NCBI GenBank assembly: GCA_031082425.1
Contig: JAVHLB010000005.1
Span: 32,001 to 96,000, forward strand
DNA: 64,000 nucleotides
Source: Candidatus Edwardsbacteria bacterium
GTDB lineage: Bacteria; Edwardsbacteria; AC1; EtOH8
Direction: 5' to 3'
Translations under genes and position numbers: made by a program
Part shown: in pieces, positions 55,769-63,536 of the stretch
Layout: every line of letters starts with the position of its first letter
Numbering within the stretch: the stretch's first letter is position 1
Notes under the pieces: model-generated
Database searches by the model: none
The model's input: the letters and a program-made list of their open reading frames with translations, nothing else
What the model was told of the DNA's origin: nothing

Positions 55769-56985
55769 GCGCCTCCTCCCCCGATGTCGCTGATGATGAC
55801 GTTGCCGCCCTTGGCCTGCATCTCGTGCAGCCTTTGGGAGGCCTGGCTGAATATCTGCTCGTAGGAGATGCCGTCATCGGGGAAGGTGAACACCGCCAGG
55901 CTGATGGTCAGGCGCTGGGAGCTGAAGGCCTGGTCGTTGATGGTGGCATCGTAATCGATGATCTTCTTGATCTTCTCGGCAAACTGCAGGGCCTGGCCCT
56001 TTTCGGTCTCCAGCAGGGCCGCGGCGAACTTGTCCTCGTCCAGCCGGCAGGAGATGTCTATCCTCCGGACGTGCTCGTTGAGCAGCATGCCGATCCGGGC
56101 CAGCACCTTGTCCCCGGCCTGGGTGCCGTTGCTTTCGACAAAGGCCCTGAAATTGTCCAGGTCCATCAGGGTGAACGACAGCTTGTGCCCGAAACGCTTG
56201 GCCCGGTTGAGCTCGGCCAGGGCCCGCTCGTCGAAATACCTCCGGTTCAGCAGGCCGGTCAGCTTGTCCTTGGTGTAGAGCTTTTCGAACAGCCCGGCGT
56301 TGTCCAGGGCCATGGAGCCCAGGCTCTGGAAGATCATCATCAGGTTCCGCTCCTCCTTGGAGCGCCGCTGGATCCTGCCCAGGGAGACCACCCCCATCAC
56401 GTTGTTCCTCTGCACCAGGGGGATGCACAGGACGGGATTGATCCGTTTGTCCCGGGTGTTCTCCAGCTTCTGTTTTATCAGGTTGCTCTCGTTCTCGAAA
56501 TCCTCCTTGGCCATGATCACCCTCTTGGCGGCGGTATGGCCCACGTACCCCTCCCCCACCTTGACCACTATCTCCGGGGCGATCTTGGGGTCCAGTCCGA
56601 TGGATTCGGCCACCGTCAGCTCCGCACCCTCGTCGCCCACCTTGAAAAAGATCACCTCTTCGGAGTCGAACAGCTGCTGGGCTATCCGGCTCAGCAACAT
56701 CGGCAGCTTTTCCCTTTCCAGGCTGCCCCCCAGGGTCCGGGCCAGTTCCAGCAGGACCATGAACACCCGGGAGCGCTCGGAATGGTCCTTCTCCATGGTG
56801 GCCAGGGAACCCTTCATGCTGGCGATGATATCCCGCTGACGGCGTTCGTCCTCCTTCAGCCGTTTGAGCTCGTTCTGGGCCATGCCGCAGGCCACCGTCT
56901 TCTGCCCGGCCTTGCCGCTGGCCATCAGGAACAGCACCAGGAAAAGGACCGCCAGGCCAAATGCTATGTATGTCAACGTGTCCAT
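55765..56985 (-). CDS. Membrane GAF-GGDEF protein with degenerate active site (406 aa)
   Basis: One N-terminal membrane segment (YIAFGLAVLFLVLFLMA) is followed by a coiled coil (NELKRLKEDERRQRDIIASM), a GAF domain (about residues 80-225, with GEGYVGHTAAKR and PVLCIPLVQRNNVMGVVSLG) and a GGDEF fold (about 240-400, starting DKLTGLLNRRYFDERA). The signature is LDEDKF in place of GGDEF, and the substrate strand reads FTLMDLDNF, so cyclase activity is doubtful; it may be a nucleotide-binding sensor. I chose ATG 56985, 6 nt after GGGGG. Position between purB and psd suggests co-regulation with growth metabolism. Confidence 0.85.
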   Translation of the reverse strand: MDTLTYIAFGLAVLFLVLFLMASGKAGQKTVACGMAQNELKRLKEDERRQRDIIASMKGSLATMEKDHSERSRVFMVLLELARTLGGSLEREKLPMLLSRIAQQLFDSEEVIFFKVGDEGAELTVAESIGLDPKIAPEIVVKVGEGYVGHTAAKRVIMAKEDFENESNLIKQKLENTRDKRINPVLCIPLVQRNNVMGVVSLGRIQRRSKEERNLMMIFQSLGSMALDNAGLFEKLYTKDKLTGLLNRRYFDERALAELNRAKRFGHKLSFTLMDLDNFRAFVESNGTQAGDKVLARIGMLLNEHVRRIDISCRLDEDKFAAALLETEKGQALQFAEKIKKIIDYDATINDQAFSSQRLTISLAVFTFPDDGISYEQIFSQASQRLHEMQAKGGNVIISDIGGGGA

Positions 56986-57003
56986 GGTCATCCCCCTATC
57001 TTT

Positions 57004-58308
57004 TCATTTGGAGCCGTTCAGTCCGATGCGCTTATAAATATGCCCGGTATTCCGGATAAAACTTTCGGGATCGAATACCTCGGCCATGGTCTTGGCATCC
57101 AATATTTTCATAACTTCGGAATCGGCCATGACCAGTTGCTTGAGGTTTCCGCCCCCCTCCCATACCTTCATGGCATTGCGCTGGATGATGCGGTAGGCAT
57201 CCTCCCGGGAGATGCCCTTCTCCACCAAGGCCAGCAGCAGTTTCTGGGAAAAGATCAGCCCCCCGGATGACTCGATGTTCCGTGCCATCCTCTCCGGATA
57301 GACCCTCAGGCCCTCGATCAGCCAGATGGTCTTGTTTAAAATGTAATCCAGGGCGATGGTGCTGTCGGGGATCACTATCCTCTCGGCCGAGGAATGGGAG
57401 ATGTCCCGTTCATGCCACAGGGCCACGTTCTCCATCCCCACCAGGGCGTTGGCCCGGATCACCCGGGCCAACCCGCAGATCCGCTCGGATATTATGGGGT
57501 TCCTTTTATGGGGCATGGCCGAGGAACCCTTCTGCTTTTCCGAGAACGGCTCCTCCGCCTCCCGGACCTCGGTCCTCTGCAGGTGGCGGATCTCCAGGGC
57601 GATCTTGTCCAGGGTGGAGGCGATGATGCCCAGGGTGCAGAGATATTCGGCATGACGGTCCCGCTGGACGATCTGGGTGGACACCGGCTCCGGCTTCAAT
57701 CCCAGCTTTTGGCAGACGTATTCCTCCACCGAGGGGTCGATATGGGCGAAGGTGCCCACCGCACCGGAGATCTTTCCGCAGGAGATGGTTTCGATGGCCC
57801 GCTCCATCCGGAGAATGTCGCGCTGTATCTCCTGCCACCACATGGCCAGCTTCAGCCCGAAGGTGGTGGGCTCGGCATGGATGCCATGGCTGCGCCCCAT
57901 CATCAGGGTGTCCCTGTGCTCCCAGGCCCTTTGTTTCAGGACCGCCGAAAGCTTATTCAGATCGTCCAGCAGCAGCCGGCCGGCCTGCTTCATCAGCACC
58001 GCCCAGGCGGTGTCCAGCACGTCGGACGAGGTCAGGCCCATATGGATGAAGCGGCCCGATTCGCCCACCTGCTGGTTGACGCTGGTCAGAAAGGCGATGA
58101 CGTCGTGCTGGACCTCGGCCTCGATCTGCTCTATCCGGGCGATGTCGAAGCCGGCCCTGGCCTTGATGTTCTCCAGGTCTTTTTGGGGGATGCGCCCCAG
58201 CCGGGCCTGGGCCTCGCAGGCCAGAATCTCTATGTCCAGCCATTTCTGGAACTTGTTCTGTTCGCTCCAGACGGCCTTCATCTGGGGCAGGGTATAGCGT
58301 TCGATCAT
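57004..58308 (-). CDS. purB: Adenylosuccinate lyase
   Basis: The fumarase/aspartase signature GSSAMPHKRNP is at about residues 263-273. Other landmarks are the start MIERYTLPQMKAVWSEQNKF, EVQHDVIAFLTSV, HMGLTSSDVLDTA and GRSHGIHAEPTTFGLK. The enzyme makes AICAR and AMP in purine synthesis. At 434 aa it is normal for the short bacterial type. It starts 9 nt after folA. Confidence 0.96.
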   Translation of the reverse strand: MIERYTLPQMKAVWSEQNKFQKWLDIEILACEAQARLGRIPQKDLENIKARAGFDIARIEQIEAEVQHDVIAFLTSVNQQVGESGRFIHMGLTSSDVLDTAWAVLMKQAGRLLLDDLNKLSAVLKQRAWEHRDTLMMGRSHGIHAEPTTFGLKLAMWWQEIQRDILRMERAIETISCGKISGAVGTFAHIDPSVEEYVCQKLGLKPEPVSTQIVQRDRHAEYLCTLGIIASTLDKIALEIRHLQRTEVREAEEPFSEKQKGSSAMPHKRNPIISERICGLARVIRANALVGMENVALWHERDISHSSAERIVIPDSTIALDYILNKTIWLIEGLRVYPERMARNIESSGGLIFSQKLLLALVEKGISREDAYRIIQRNAMKVWEGGGNLKQLVMADSEVMKILDAKTMAEVFDPESFIRNTGHIYKRIGLNGSK

Positions 58309-58317
58309 CTTGAAATC

Positions 58318-58794
58318 TTATCTTATCTTTTTATAAAGAATATTGGTAAATTCCGGGTAATCGGTCTCCGAAAGCCTCTCCCATTCTGTTTCATCGAACT
58401 CCGGGAATTTTGTGTCCCCGGCGCATTCCTGTTTGAGCCAGGATACACAAAGGAAATCGGCCAGGGGCAATGCCTGCCGGTAAATTTCCGCCCCTCCGAT
58501 GAAGAATATCTTTCTGCCGTATTCCTCCGCTTGGGCCAGGGCCTGATCCATGCTTTGGCAGGCCGTCCCCCCCGGGATGTCCATTGGGGACCGGGAGACC
58601 ACGATATTGTTGCGGTTGGGCAGCGGCTTCCCGATGGACTGGTAGGTCCTCCGCCCCATTATCACGGTATTCCCGGAGGTCATTTTTTTGAACAGTTTCA
58701 GGTCCTCCGGCAGGTGCCAGGGCATCTGGTTGTCCTTCCCGATGACCCGGTCCCGGGTCATGGCCACGATGATGCATTTCTCGGCATTCCTCAA
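58318..58794 (-). CDS. folA: Dihydrofolate reductase
   Basis: The order of DHFR motifs is intact: IIVAMTRDRVIGKDNQMPWH, LPEDLKLFKKMTSGNTVIMG, RRTYQSIGKPLPNRNNIVVS and IFFIGGAEIYRQAL. The acidic active-site residue is in HLPEDLKLF. The 158-aa length is normal. It regenerates tetrahydrofolate after thymidylate synthase; the gene overlaps thyA by 4 nt. Confidence 0.95.
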   Translation of the reverse strand: MRNAEKCIIVAMTRDRVIGKDNQMPWHLPEDLKLFKKMTSGNTVIMGRRTYQSIGKPLPNRNNIVVSRSPMDIPGGTACQSMDQALAQAEEYGRKIFFIGGAEIYRQALPLADFLCVSWLKQECAGDTKFPEFDETEWERLSETDYPEFTNILYKKIR

Positions 58795-59654
58795 ACCGCC
58801 ACCTCGAACTTTATTCCCGGGTGAGGCTGGTAATCCTCCAGGGTCACATCTTCGTATTTCAGGTCGAACAGGGGCTTGTCGGCGATCCTGACCCTGGGAA
58901 GCGGCCGGGGTTCCCTATCCAGCTGCAGCTTCAGCCCCGGCAGGTGATTCTCATAGATATGGGCGTCGATGATGGTGTGGGCGAATTCCCCCGGCCGGTA
59001 GCCGGTCTCCCGGGCCAGCATCATGGTCAGCAGGGAATAACAGGCCAGGTTGAAGGGGATCCCCAGGGCGATGTCGCCGGAACGCTGGGTCAGGTGGCAG
59101 TTGAGCTGGTCCCCGGAAACGCTGAAACAGAAGGTGTAGTGGCAGGGCGGCAGCTTGCTCTGGGCGGCATTGCCGGGGTGCCAGGCCGTCACCACCATCC
59201 GCCGCAGGTTGGGGGTGGCGGGGTTTTCTTTTATCTCCCGCAGGATGTCGATAACATACCGGATCTGGTCGAAAACCTTTCCCCCGCTTTCGGGATCCAG
59301 GCTGGTCCACCGATGGCCCCATTTCTCGCCCTCCACCCCGCTGTCGGGCACGGGATACCGCCGCCAGAATCTGCCATAGGCCGTCTCCAGCCTGCCGTCG
59401 GCGTCGGCCCAGGCGTTCCAGATCTTGGTCTTCTGCCGGAGGTCGCGGATGTGGGCCTGGCCGCTCAGGTACCAAAGCAGTTCGTGCAGCATGGAGTTGA
59501 AATACATCTGCTTGGTGGTCAGCAGGGGATAGCCCTGCTGCAGGTCGATCTTGTAAAAAACGCCGAAACAGCTGTAAGTGGAAACACCGGTGCGGTTCTT
59601 CTGCACCGTCCCGTTGTCCAGTACGTATTTTACCAGGTCCAGATATTCGCGCAT
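58791..59654 (-). CDS. thyA: Thymidylate synthase
   Basis: The catalytic Cys is in LPPCHYTFCF (about residue 170). Other conserved pieces are MYFNSMLHELLWYLSGQ, RSGDIALGIPFNLACYSLL and AHTIIDAHIYENHLPGLKLQ. It makes dTMP from dUMP using methylene-tetrahydrofolate. The length of 287 aa fits the standard form. It is the first gene of the long leftward operon, after the Crp/Fnr gene and a GC-rich repeat. Confidence 0.96.
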   Translation of the reverse strand: MREYLDLVKYVLDNGTVQKNRTGVSTYSCFGVFYKIDLQQGYPLLTTKQMYFNSMLHELLWYLSGQAHIRDLRQKTKIWNAWADADGRLETAYGRFWRRYPVPDSGVEGEKWGHRWTSLDPESGGKVFDQIRYVIDILREIKENPATPNLRRMVVTAWHPGNAAQSKLPPCHYTFCFSVSGDQLNCHLTQRSGDIALGIPFNLACYSLLTMMLARETGYRPGEFAHTIIDAHIYENHLPGLKLQLDREPRPLPRVRIADKPLFDLKYEDVTLEDYQPHPGIKFEVAV

Positions 59655-59663
59655 AAATTTACA

Positions 59664-59697
59664 GACCCCTCCCTTCCCTCCCCGATGCGGAGAGGGT
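59664..59697 (-). repeat. GC-rich palindromic dispersed repeat (reverse orientation, host part)
   Basis: GACCCCTCCCTTCCCTCCCC followed by GATGCGGAGAGGG, the reverse complement of the unit. It fills the gap between the regulator gene and thyA. Confidence 0.85.
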
Positions 59698-59708
59698 TGA
59701 TCGGGCAG

Positions 59709-60344
59709 TTAGGATGAGAATTTTTCCTTGAGGGTGATGAATCTTAAATAATCGTCGATCTCCACCAGGCTGGTGATGATGAGCTTCTTGTCCTCGATGC
59801 GGATCAGTTTGAGGGTCAGAAGTTTTTTGACTATCTCCTCGGTCTTGGAGGCGTCGATGCCGATTATTCCGCCCAGGGCGGTGTAATCATAGGGGAAGTC
59901 CACCACGATCCCCTCGGCCGTCTGGGCCCCCCGCTCCTTGGCCATGGACACCAGCAGGGCCACCACCCGGCGCATCTCGTCCCGGATCAGCAGGAACTCC
60001 ACCTGGCGGTTGGTGTCCCTCAGGCGGCGGGTCATGGTCTCCAGGACATACTCGATCATGGGATTGTCCTTGAGCTGGGACTTGAAGGCGTCCCGGTCCA
60101 CTATCAGCAGGTTGACATCGTCCACCGCGGTGGCGGCGGCCGACCGGGGGCTGCCGTCGATGACCGCCATCTCCCCGAAGAAATCGCCCTCCTTGATGAT
60201 GGCCAGCACCTTCTCGATATTGCCGGCGCTGCGGCTGATCTTGACCTTGCCGGCCCGGATCAGATACATTTCGTTGCCGTCGTCGCCCTGCTTGAATATG
60301 ACCTCGCCCGGCTTAAAATTCTTTTCGTATTCCTGCCCAGCCAT
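59709..60344 (-). CDS. Crp/Fnr-family regulator (211 aa)
   Basis: An N-terminal cyclic-nucleotide-binding fold is evident (KPGEVIFKQGDDGNEMYLIRAG, then EGDFFGEMAVIDGSPRSAAA). A long dimerisation helix follows (VLETMTRRLRDTNRQVEFLL) and then a winged-helix DNA-binding part with GGIIGIDASKTEEIVKKLL. The FGEMAVIDG-PRSA stretch matches the phosphate-binding cassette of cAMP or c-di-GMP binding members, so a nucleotide ligand is likely. No FNR-type Cys cluster is seen. I chose ATG 60344, with GGGAGAA 8 nt before. Confidence 0.88.
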   Translation of the reverse strand: MAGQEYEKNFKPGEVIFKQGDDGNEMYLIRAGKVKISRSAGNIEKVLAIIKEGDFFGEMAVIDGSPRSAAATAVDDVNLLIVDRDAFKSQLKDNPMIEYVLETMTRRLRDTNRQVEFLLIRDEMRRVVALLVSMAKERGAQTAEGIVVDFPYDYTALGGIIGIDASKTEEIVKKLLTLKLIRIEDKKLIITSLVEIDDYLRFITLKEKFSS

Positions 60345-60364
60345 ACGGCATTCTCCCAATATTT

Positions 60365-60379
60365 AAGTTGAGACAACTT
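60365..60379. promoter_or_regulatory. Perfect inverted repeat upstream of the Crp/Fnr gene
   Basis: AAGTTG-AGA-CAACTT, 6-bp arms, lies between the putative start site and the start codon; its position fits an autoregulatory operator. The spacing is shorter than a classical Crp site, so this is speculative. Confidence 0.4.
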
Positions 60380-60403
60380 TTCAGGTTTCCCCTTTAAAGC
60401 ATA

Positions 60404-60432
60404 AATATATCATTAACTTACGAATATTTCAA
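60404..60432 (-). promoter_or_regulatory. Promoter of the Crp/Fnr gene
   Basis: On the minus strand TTGAAA (complement of 60,427-60,432) and TATATT (complement of 60,404-60,409), spacer 17 bp. Confidence 0.6.
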
Positions 60433-60445
60433 GGGAAAACTAAAA

Positions 60446-60473
60446 GGGCGTCTTAATTTAAAATAAGACGCCC
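60446..60473 (-). terminator. Terminator of the papain-like protease gene
   Basis: GGGCGTCTTA and TAAGACGCCC form a 10-bp stem with an 8-nt AT loop, followed on the minus strand by TTTTAGTTTT. It lies 17 bp after the protease stop. Confidence 0.85.
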
Positions 60474-60489
60474 CGGATGGAAGTGATGC

Positions 60490-62946
60490 TTATCGGATGG
60501 AGATGATCTTTTCCAGCATCTTCCCGTAACCGGTCTCGGCCTTTATGAAGTACACCCCGGCGGCCGCCCGTTTGCCGGCTTGATCCCGGCCGTCCCAAAC
60601 AAAATTGTGCCGTCCCCCGGGTTTCTCCCCCTCGAACACCGTTTTTATCATCCGGCCGCAGATGTCGTATATTCTGAGGTTCACCGGTGATTTGCCGGGA
60701 AGGCTCAGGCTGAAGGTGCTTTTTTGCCGGAAGGGGCTGGGATAGGCCGAAAGTCCGGGCGTCAATCCGGCAGCGGCAGGATTGTGCTCTTCATCGTAAT
60801 TGACGCCCAGCGCCGGATTCCGGAAAAATCCCGTTATCAGGGAGTCCACCGGCTGGCTGAACCCGGCCCCGGCGGTGATCCACAGACTCTGTCCCGAACC
60901 ATAGGTGTTATAAACCGCCGCTATGGCCGAAGTGACGGTTCCCAGATGGGCCAATGGGACCGCCCCCGGCAGCAGGCTGCTCAGCCGGCCGTTGATGGCC
61001 GTAAGCACTCCCAGGTTATCCCCGTAGGCGATCGAGCTTACCCCGAAAGGATTTTGGTAATCGGATATCACGTTGATCCCGGTGCCGGTATAAAAGGCAT
61101 AACCGGTGGCCCCCAGCCATTGGCTGACCGGCAGCAGATTGCTCCCGCCGCTTAAATTATAGACCGATTTCCCCACCGCCAAGGCCGATCCTCCTGATCC
61201 GATAAAACTGCTCACTTTTGAAGAATCGGCCATGGTCAGACCGTTTTCCAGTATCAACGCCTTATAATTGCCGCCGATGACCGGTGGCATCAGGGTCAGG
61301 CTGTCGACCTTGCCCCAGCGGGATCTTACCAGATTCAACATTCCGGACGACGAGCCTATGCACAGCGCGTCACCGGAGCCCAGTATCCAAAGGGTCATCT
61401 CCGAACTGTGTATCAAGGTGTCGATGCTGTCGATCCCGGTAAAGGCGATGGAGTATTTCCCCGGGTTTACCTCCGGCGAGGCGATCAAACGCACGCTGCA
61501 TGAATCGGTGGGATACAGGCTGGGTTGATCGAAAACGATCTCGATACCCCCCGAACTTGGCAGCGGGGAGATCTGCGAAACCAATTTGACCTGATTGGAA
61601 TATCCGTTGTGGGAATTCAGGGTTACCTTGTAATAGATGGTGTCGCCTTGATCAATGACCGATTCGGTGGGCAGGGTGGCAATGGTGAAATCTTTGTAAT
61701 GCAGGGAGACGTTGGTATAATGGTAATCATAATCGTCGGCAATGGAAGAGGGCGTTTCCAATGAGGTGTTCCCTACTCCCCATTCCATGTTCTCCGCCCC
61801 CAGATATTCGACCGTTCCGGAGATGCCGTCGGTTTCGACATCCCGGCACTGAAGATAGATATTATTCCCATCGGTGCTGTCCAGGTACGAAACTCCCTCG
61901 GTCAGGTCCAAAACAATATTATTCCCGGGAAACGGATTGGGGCCGCCGCCGTAAGAATAACCATCCAGGGAATTGATAAAATATTGCCTAGACCAATCAG
62001 GTGATAGTGATGGGCCAACCCCCACACGGATCTGGACGCTGCCGCGATTTTCATGGTTTATCCTGGCCCGCATCTTCAGTCGGGGCTGGTATCCTATCCT
62101 GTCCGATGAATGAAAAGCCGCCTGGTATGACGTGCGGTAATCGGTGGCAGCCTGATAAGACATCCAGTAGTATCCGCCGTCTCCCCAGGAGGGTCCCCAG
62201 GAATTGACCACCCGGAAGGCTCCCAGGCCGTCATGGGTCACCAGGGAATCATCATATCCAACGATGCAGTTGGCATGCCCTCCCCGGATGTCTCCGGAAA
62301 GATCGGCCACGCAGAAAGTGTTGTCGTAGGTGGAGATGTTGTCATAATTGGCGTAGACCAGCAGTCCGATCACCACGTTGTTGCCGTCAGCCAGACACTG
62401 CTTGACCCCCTCTATCCCCAGATCGTCGGACAGGTCGAACCAGAACCAATCTTCACAGCGGTACGGTATGGCCGAATCATAGGCCGCTTCGCTGGGCCAG
62501 CTGATGCACTCCCCGTCGTTATAGGGCTTCAGCAAGATCGACGAACTTCCCATGTCGCACAATACCTGAAAAGCATCGCCGAACCAGGAGCCGTTATCCG
62601 CCCCGCCGTTGATCTGATTGTACACGAATGAAGGGCTGAATAAGTGGTTGGAATCGGCCATCGACCAGTTGTGCTCAACCCACTCCTGGTAACCCTTGTG
62701 ATAATAGGCCGTGGCCCAGGCGGTGCAGGACCCCTGCCCGCCCTGGTTGCCCACCGGCGGCATATCGGCCGAGTGGTCCACCGAAGAAGGCAAGGTCCCT
62801 TTCGACCCTGCGACCTTTATTTCGTGCCCCGGAGCCGTCACCCGGGGATCCTTCCAAATCAGGCCCAGGCGGTGCAGTTCGTCGGCTTTGATGACCGAGC
62901 AGCAAACCGCCGGCAGGATCAATAAAAAAAGTGCGATCTTTTTCAT
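60490..62946 (-). CDS. Secreted papain-like (C1) cysteine protease with T9SS-type tail (818 aa)
   Basis: A signal peptide (KKIALFLLILPAVCCSVIKA) is followed by the C1 domain: oxyanion Gln and catalytic Cys in VGNQGGQGSCTAWATA (about residue 73), His in GGHANCIVGYDDS (about 223) and Asn in RVVNSWGPSWGDGGYYW (about 245). Beta domains of about 450 residues follow, and the chain ends with a FlgD/T9SS-type module (NLRIYDICGRMIKTVFEGE, then AAGVYFIKAETGYGKML). No pro-peptide of usual length is seen; residues 21-60 are short. It is probably exported through the outer membrane and degrades external protein. Confidence 0.88.
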   Translation of the reverse strand: MKKIALFLLILPAVCCSVIKADELHRLGLIWKDPRVTAPGHEIKVAGSKGTLPSSVDHSADMPPVGNQGGQGSCTAWATAYYHKGYQEWVEHNWSMADSNHLFSPSFVYNQINGGADNGSWFGDAFQVLCDMGSSSILLKPYNDGECISWPSEAAYDSAIPYRCEDWFWFDLSDDLGIEGVKQCLADGNNVVIGLLVYANYDNISTYDNTFCVADLSGDIRGGHANCIVGYDDSLVTHDGLGAFRVVNSWGPSWGDGGYYWMSYQAATDYRTSYQAAFHSSDRIGYQPRLKMRARINHENRGSVQIRVGVGPSLSPDWSRQYFINSLDGYSYGGGPNPFPGNNIVLDLTEGVSYLDSTDGNNIYLQCRDVETDGISGTVEYLGAENMEWGVGNTSLETPSSIADDYDYHYTNVSLHYKDFTIATLPTESVIDQGDTIYYKVTLNSHNGYSNQVKLVSQISPLPSSGGIEIVFDQPSLYPTDSCSVRLIASPEVNPGKYSIAFTGIDSIDTLIHSSEMTLWILGSGDALCIGSSSGMLNLVRSRWGKVDSLTLMPPVIGGNYKALILENGLTMADSSKVSSFIGSGGSALAVGKSVYNLSGGSNLLPVSQWLGATGYAFYTGTGINVISDYQNPFGVSSIAYGDNLGVLTAINGRLSSLLPGAVPLAHLGTVTSAIAAVYNTYGSGQSLWITAGAGFSQPVDSLITGFFRNPALGVNYDEEHNPAAAGLTPGLSAYPSPFRQKSTFSLSLPGKSPVNLRIYDICGRMIKTVFEGEKPGGRHNFVWDGRDQAGKRAAAGVYFIKAETGYGKMLEKIISIR

Positions 62947-62970
62947 AGTATTCCTTAATTTGTTGAAATG

Positions 62971-62998
62971 ATTATATCAGGAAAACCCCCAAAGTCAA
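62971..62998 (-). promoter_or_regulatory. Promoter of the protease gene (extended -10)
   Basis: On the minus strand TTGACT (complement of 62,993-62,998), 16-bp spacer, then TATAAT (complement of 62,971-62,976) preceded by TGA. It is back to back with the promoter at 63,007-63,036. Confidence 0.75.
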
Positions 62999-63006
62999 CA
63001 TTAAAC

Positions 63007-63036
63007 TTGACACCGGTCGTCCCTGTCTGATAGAAT
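63007..63036 (+). promoter_or_regulatory. Promoter of the DUF3467 gene
   Basis: TTGACA (63,007-63,012) and TAGAAT (63,031-63,036) with an 18-bp spacer, preceded by TGA. The two -35 boxes of the divergent promoters are only 8 bp apart. Confidence 0.7.
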
Positions 63037-63075
63037 GATTTTGTTATCCAAATAATTCTATAAAAGGCAGATAAA

Positions 63076-63396
63076 ATGGAACAGAACCCGCAGAACCAGC
63101 TCAATATCGAACTGGGCGAAAAAGAGGCCGAAGGCGTCTACTCCAACCTGGCATTGATCGCCCACTCCCCCTCGGAGTTCATCATAGACTTTGCCCGGGT
63201 GCTGCCCGGCATCCCCAAGGCCAAGATCTATTCCCGGATCGTCACCACCCCCCAGCATGCCAAGATGCTGCTGAACGCCTTGGAGGACAATATCAAGAAA
63301 TTCGAGGCCCAGTTCGGGGCCATCAAGACCTTCGGTTCGGAGAACCGGGGCATCGGGTTCAAGATAGGTGATGAGAAGAACGGCGACAAGAAATAA
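63076..63396 (+). CDS. DUF3467 family protein (106 aa)
   Basis: The protein shows the family pattern: GVYSNLALIAHSPSEFIIDF, ARVLPGIPKAKIYSRIVTTP, then QHAKMLLNALEDNIKKFEAQ. Members are short cytoplasmic proteins of unknown function found across many bacterial phyla. ATG 63076 follows the promoter by about 35 bp; the ribosome-binding site is AAAGGCAG. A strong terminator follows. Confidence 0.9.
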   Translation: MEQNPQNQLNIELGEKEAEGVYSNLALIAHSPSEFIIDFARVLPGIPKAKIYSRIVTTPQHAKMLLNALEDNIKKFEAQFGAIKTFGSENRGIGFKIGDEKNGDKK

Positions 63397-63420
63397 ACTC
63401 GGACCTGCCCGGATAAAAAA

Positions 63421-63447
63421 GCGAGGCCGTCGGCCTCGCTTTTTTTG
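63421..63447. terminator. Terminator after the DUF3467 gene
   Basis: GCGAGGCC and GGCCTCGC form an 8-bp stem with a 3-nt loop, preceded by AAAAAA and followed by TTTTTTT, so it may serve both directions, including the leftward tRNA. Confidence 0.92.
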
Positions 63448-63461
63448 TATTCCCAAAATAA

Positions 63462-63536
63462 TGGAGCGGGTGATGGGAATCGAACCCACAATATTCAGCT
63501 TGGGAAGCTGACGTTCTACCACTGAACTACACCCGC
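63462..63536 (-). tRNA. tRNA-Gly (anticodon CCC)
   Basis: The minus strand folds as a full cloverleaf: acceptor GCGGGTG/CACCCGC, D-arm GTTC/GAAC with AGTGGTA loop, anticodon arm TCAGC-TTCCCAA-GCTGA (anticodon CCC) and T-arm GTGGG-TTCGATT-CCCAT. The discriminator is T and CCA is encoded (63,464-63,462). Confidence 0.95.
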
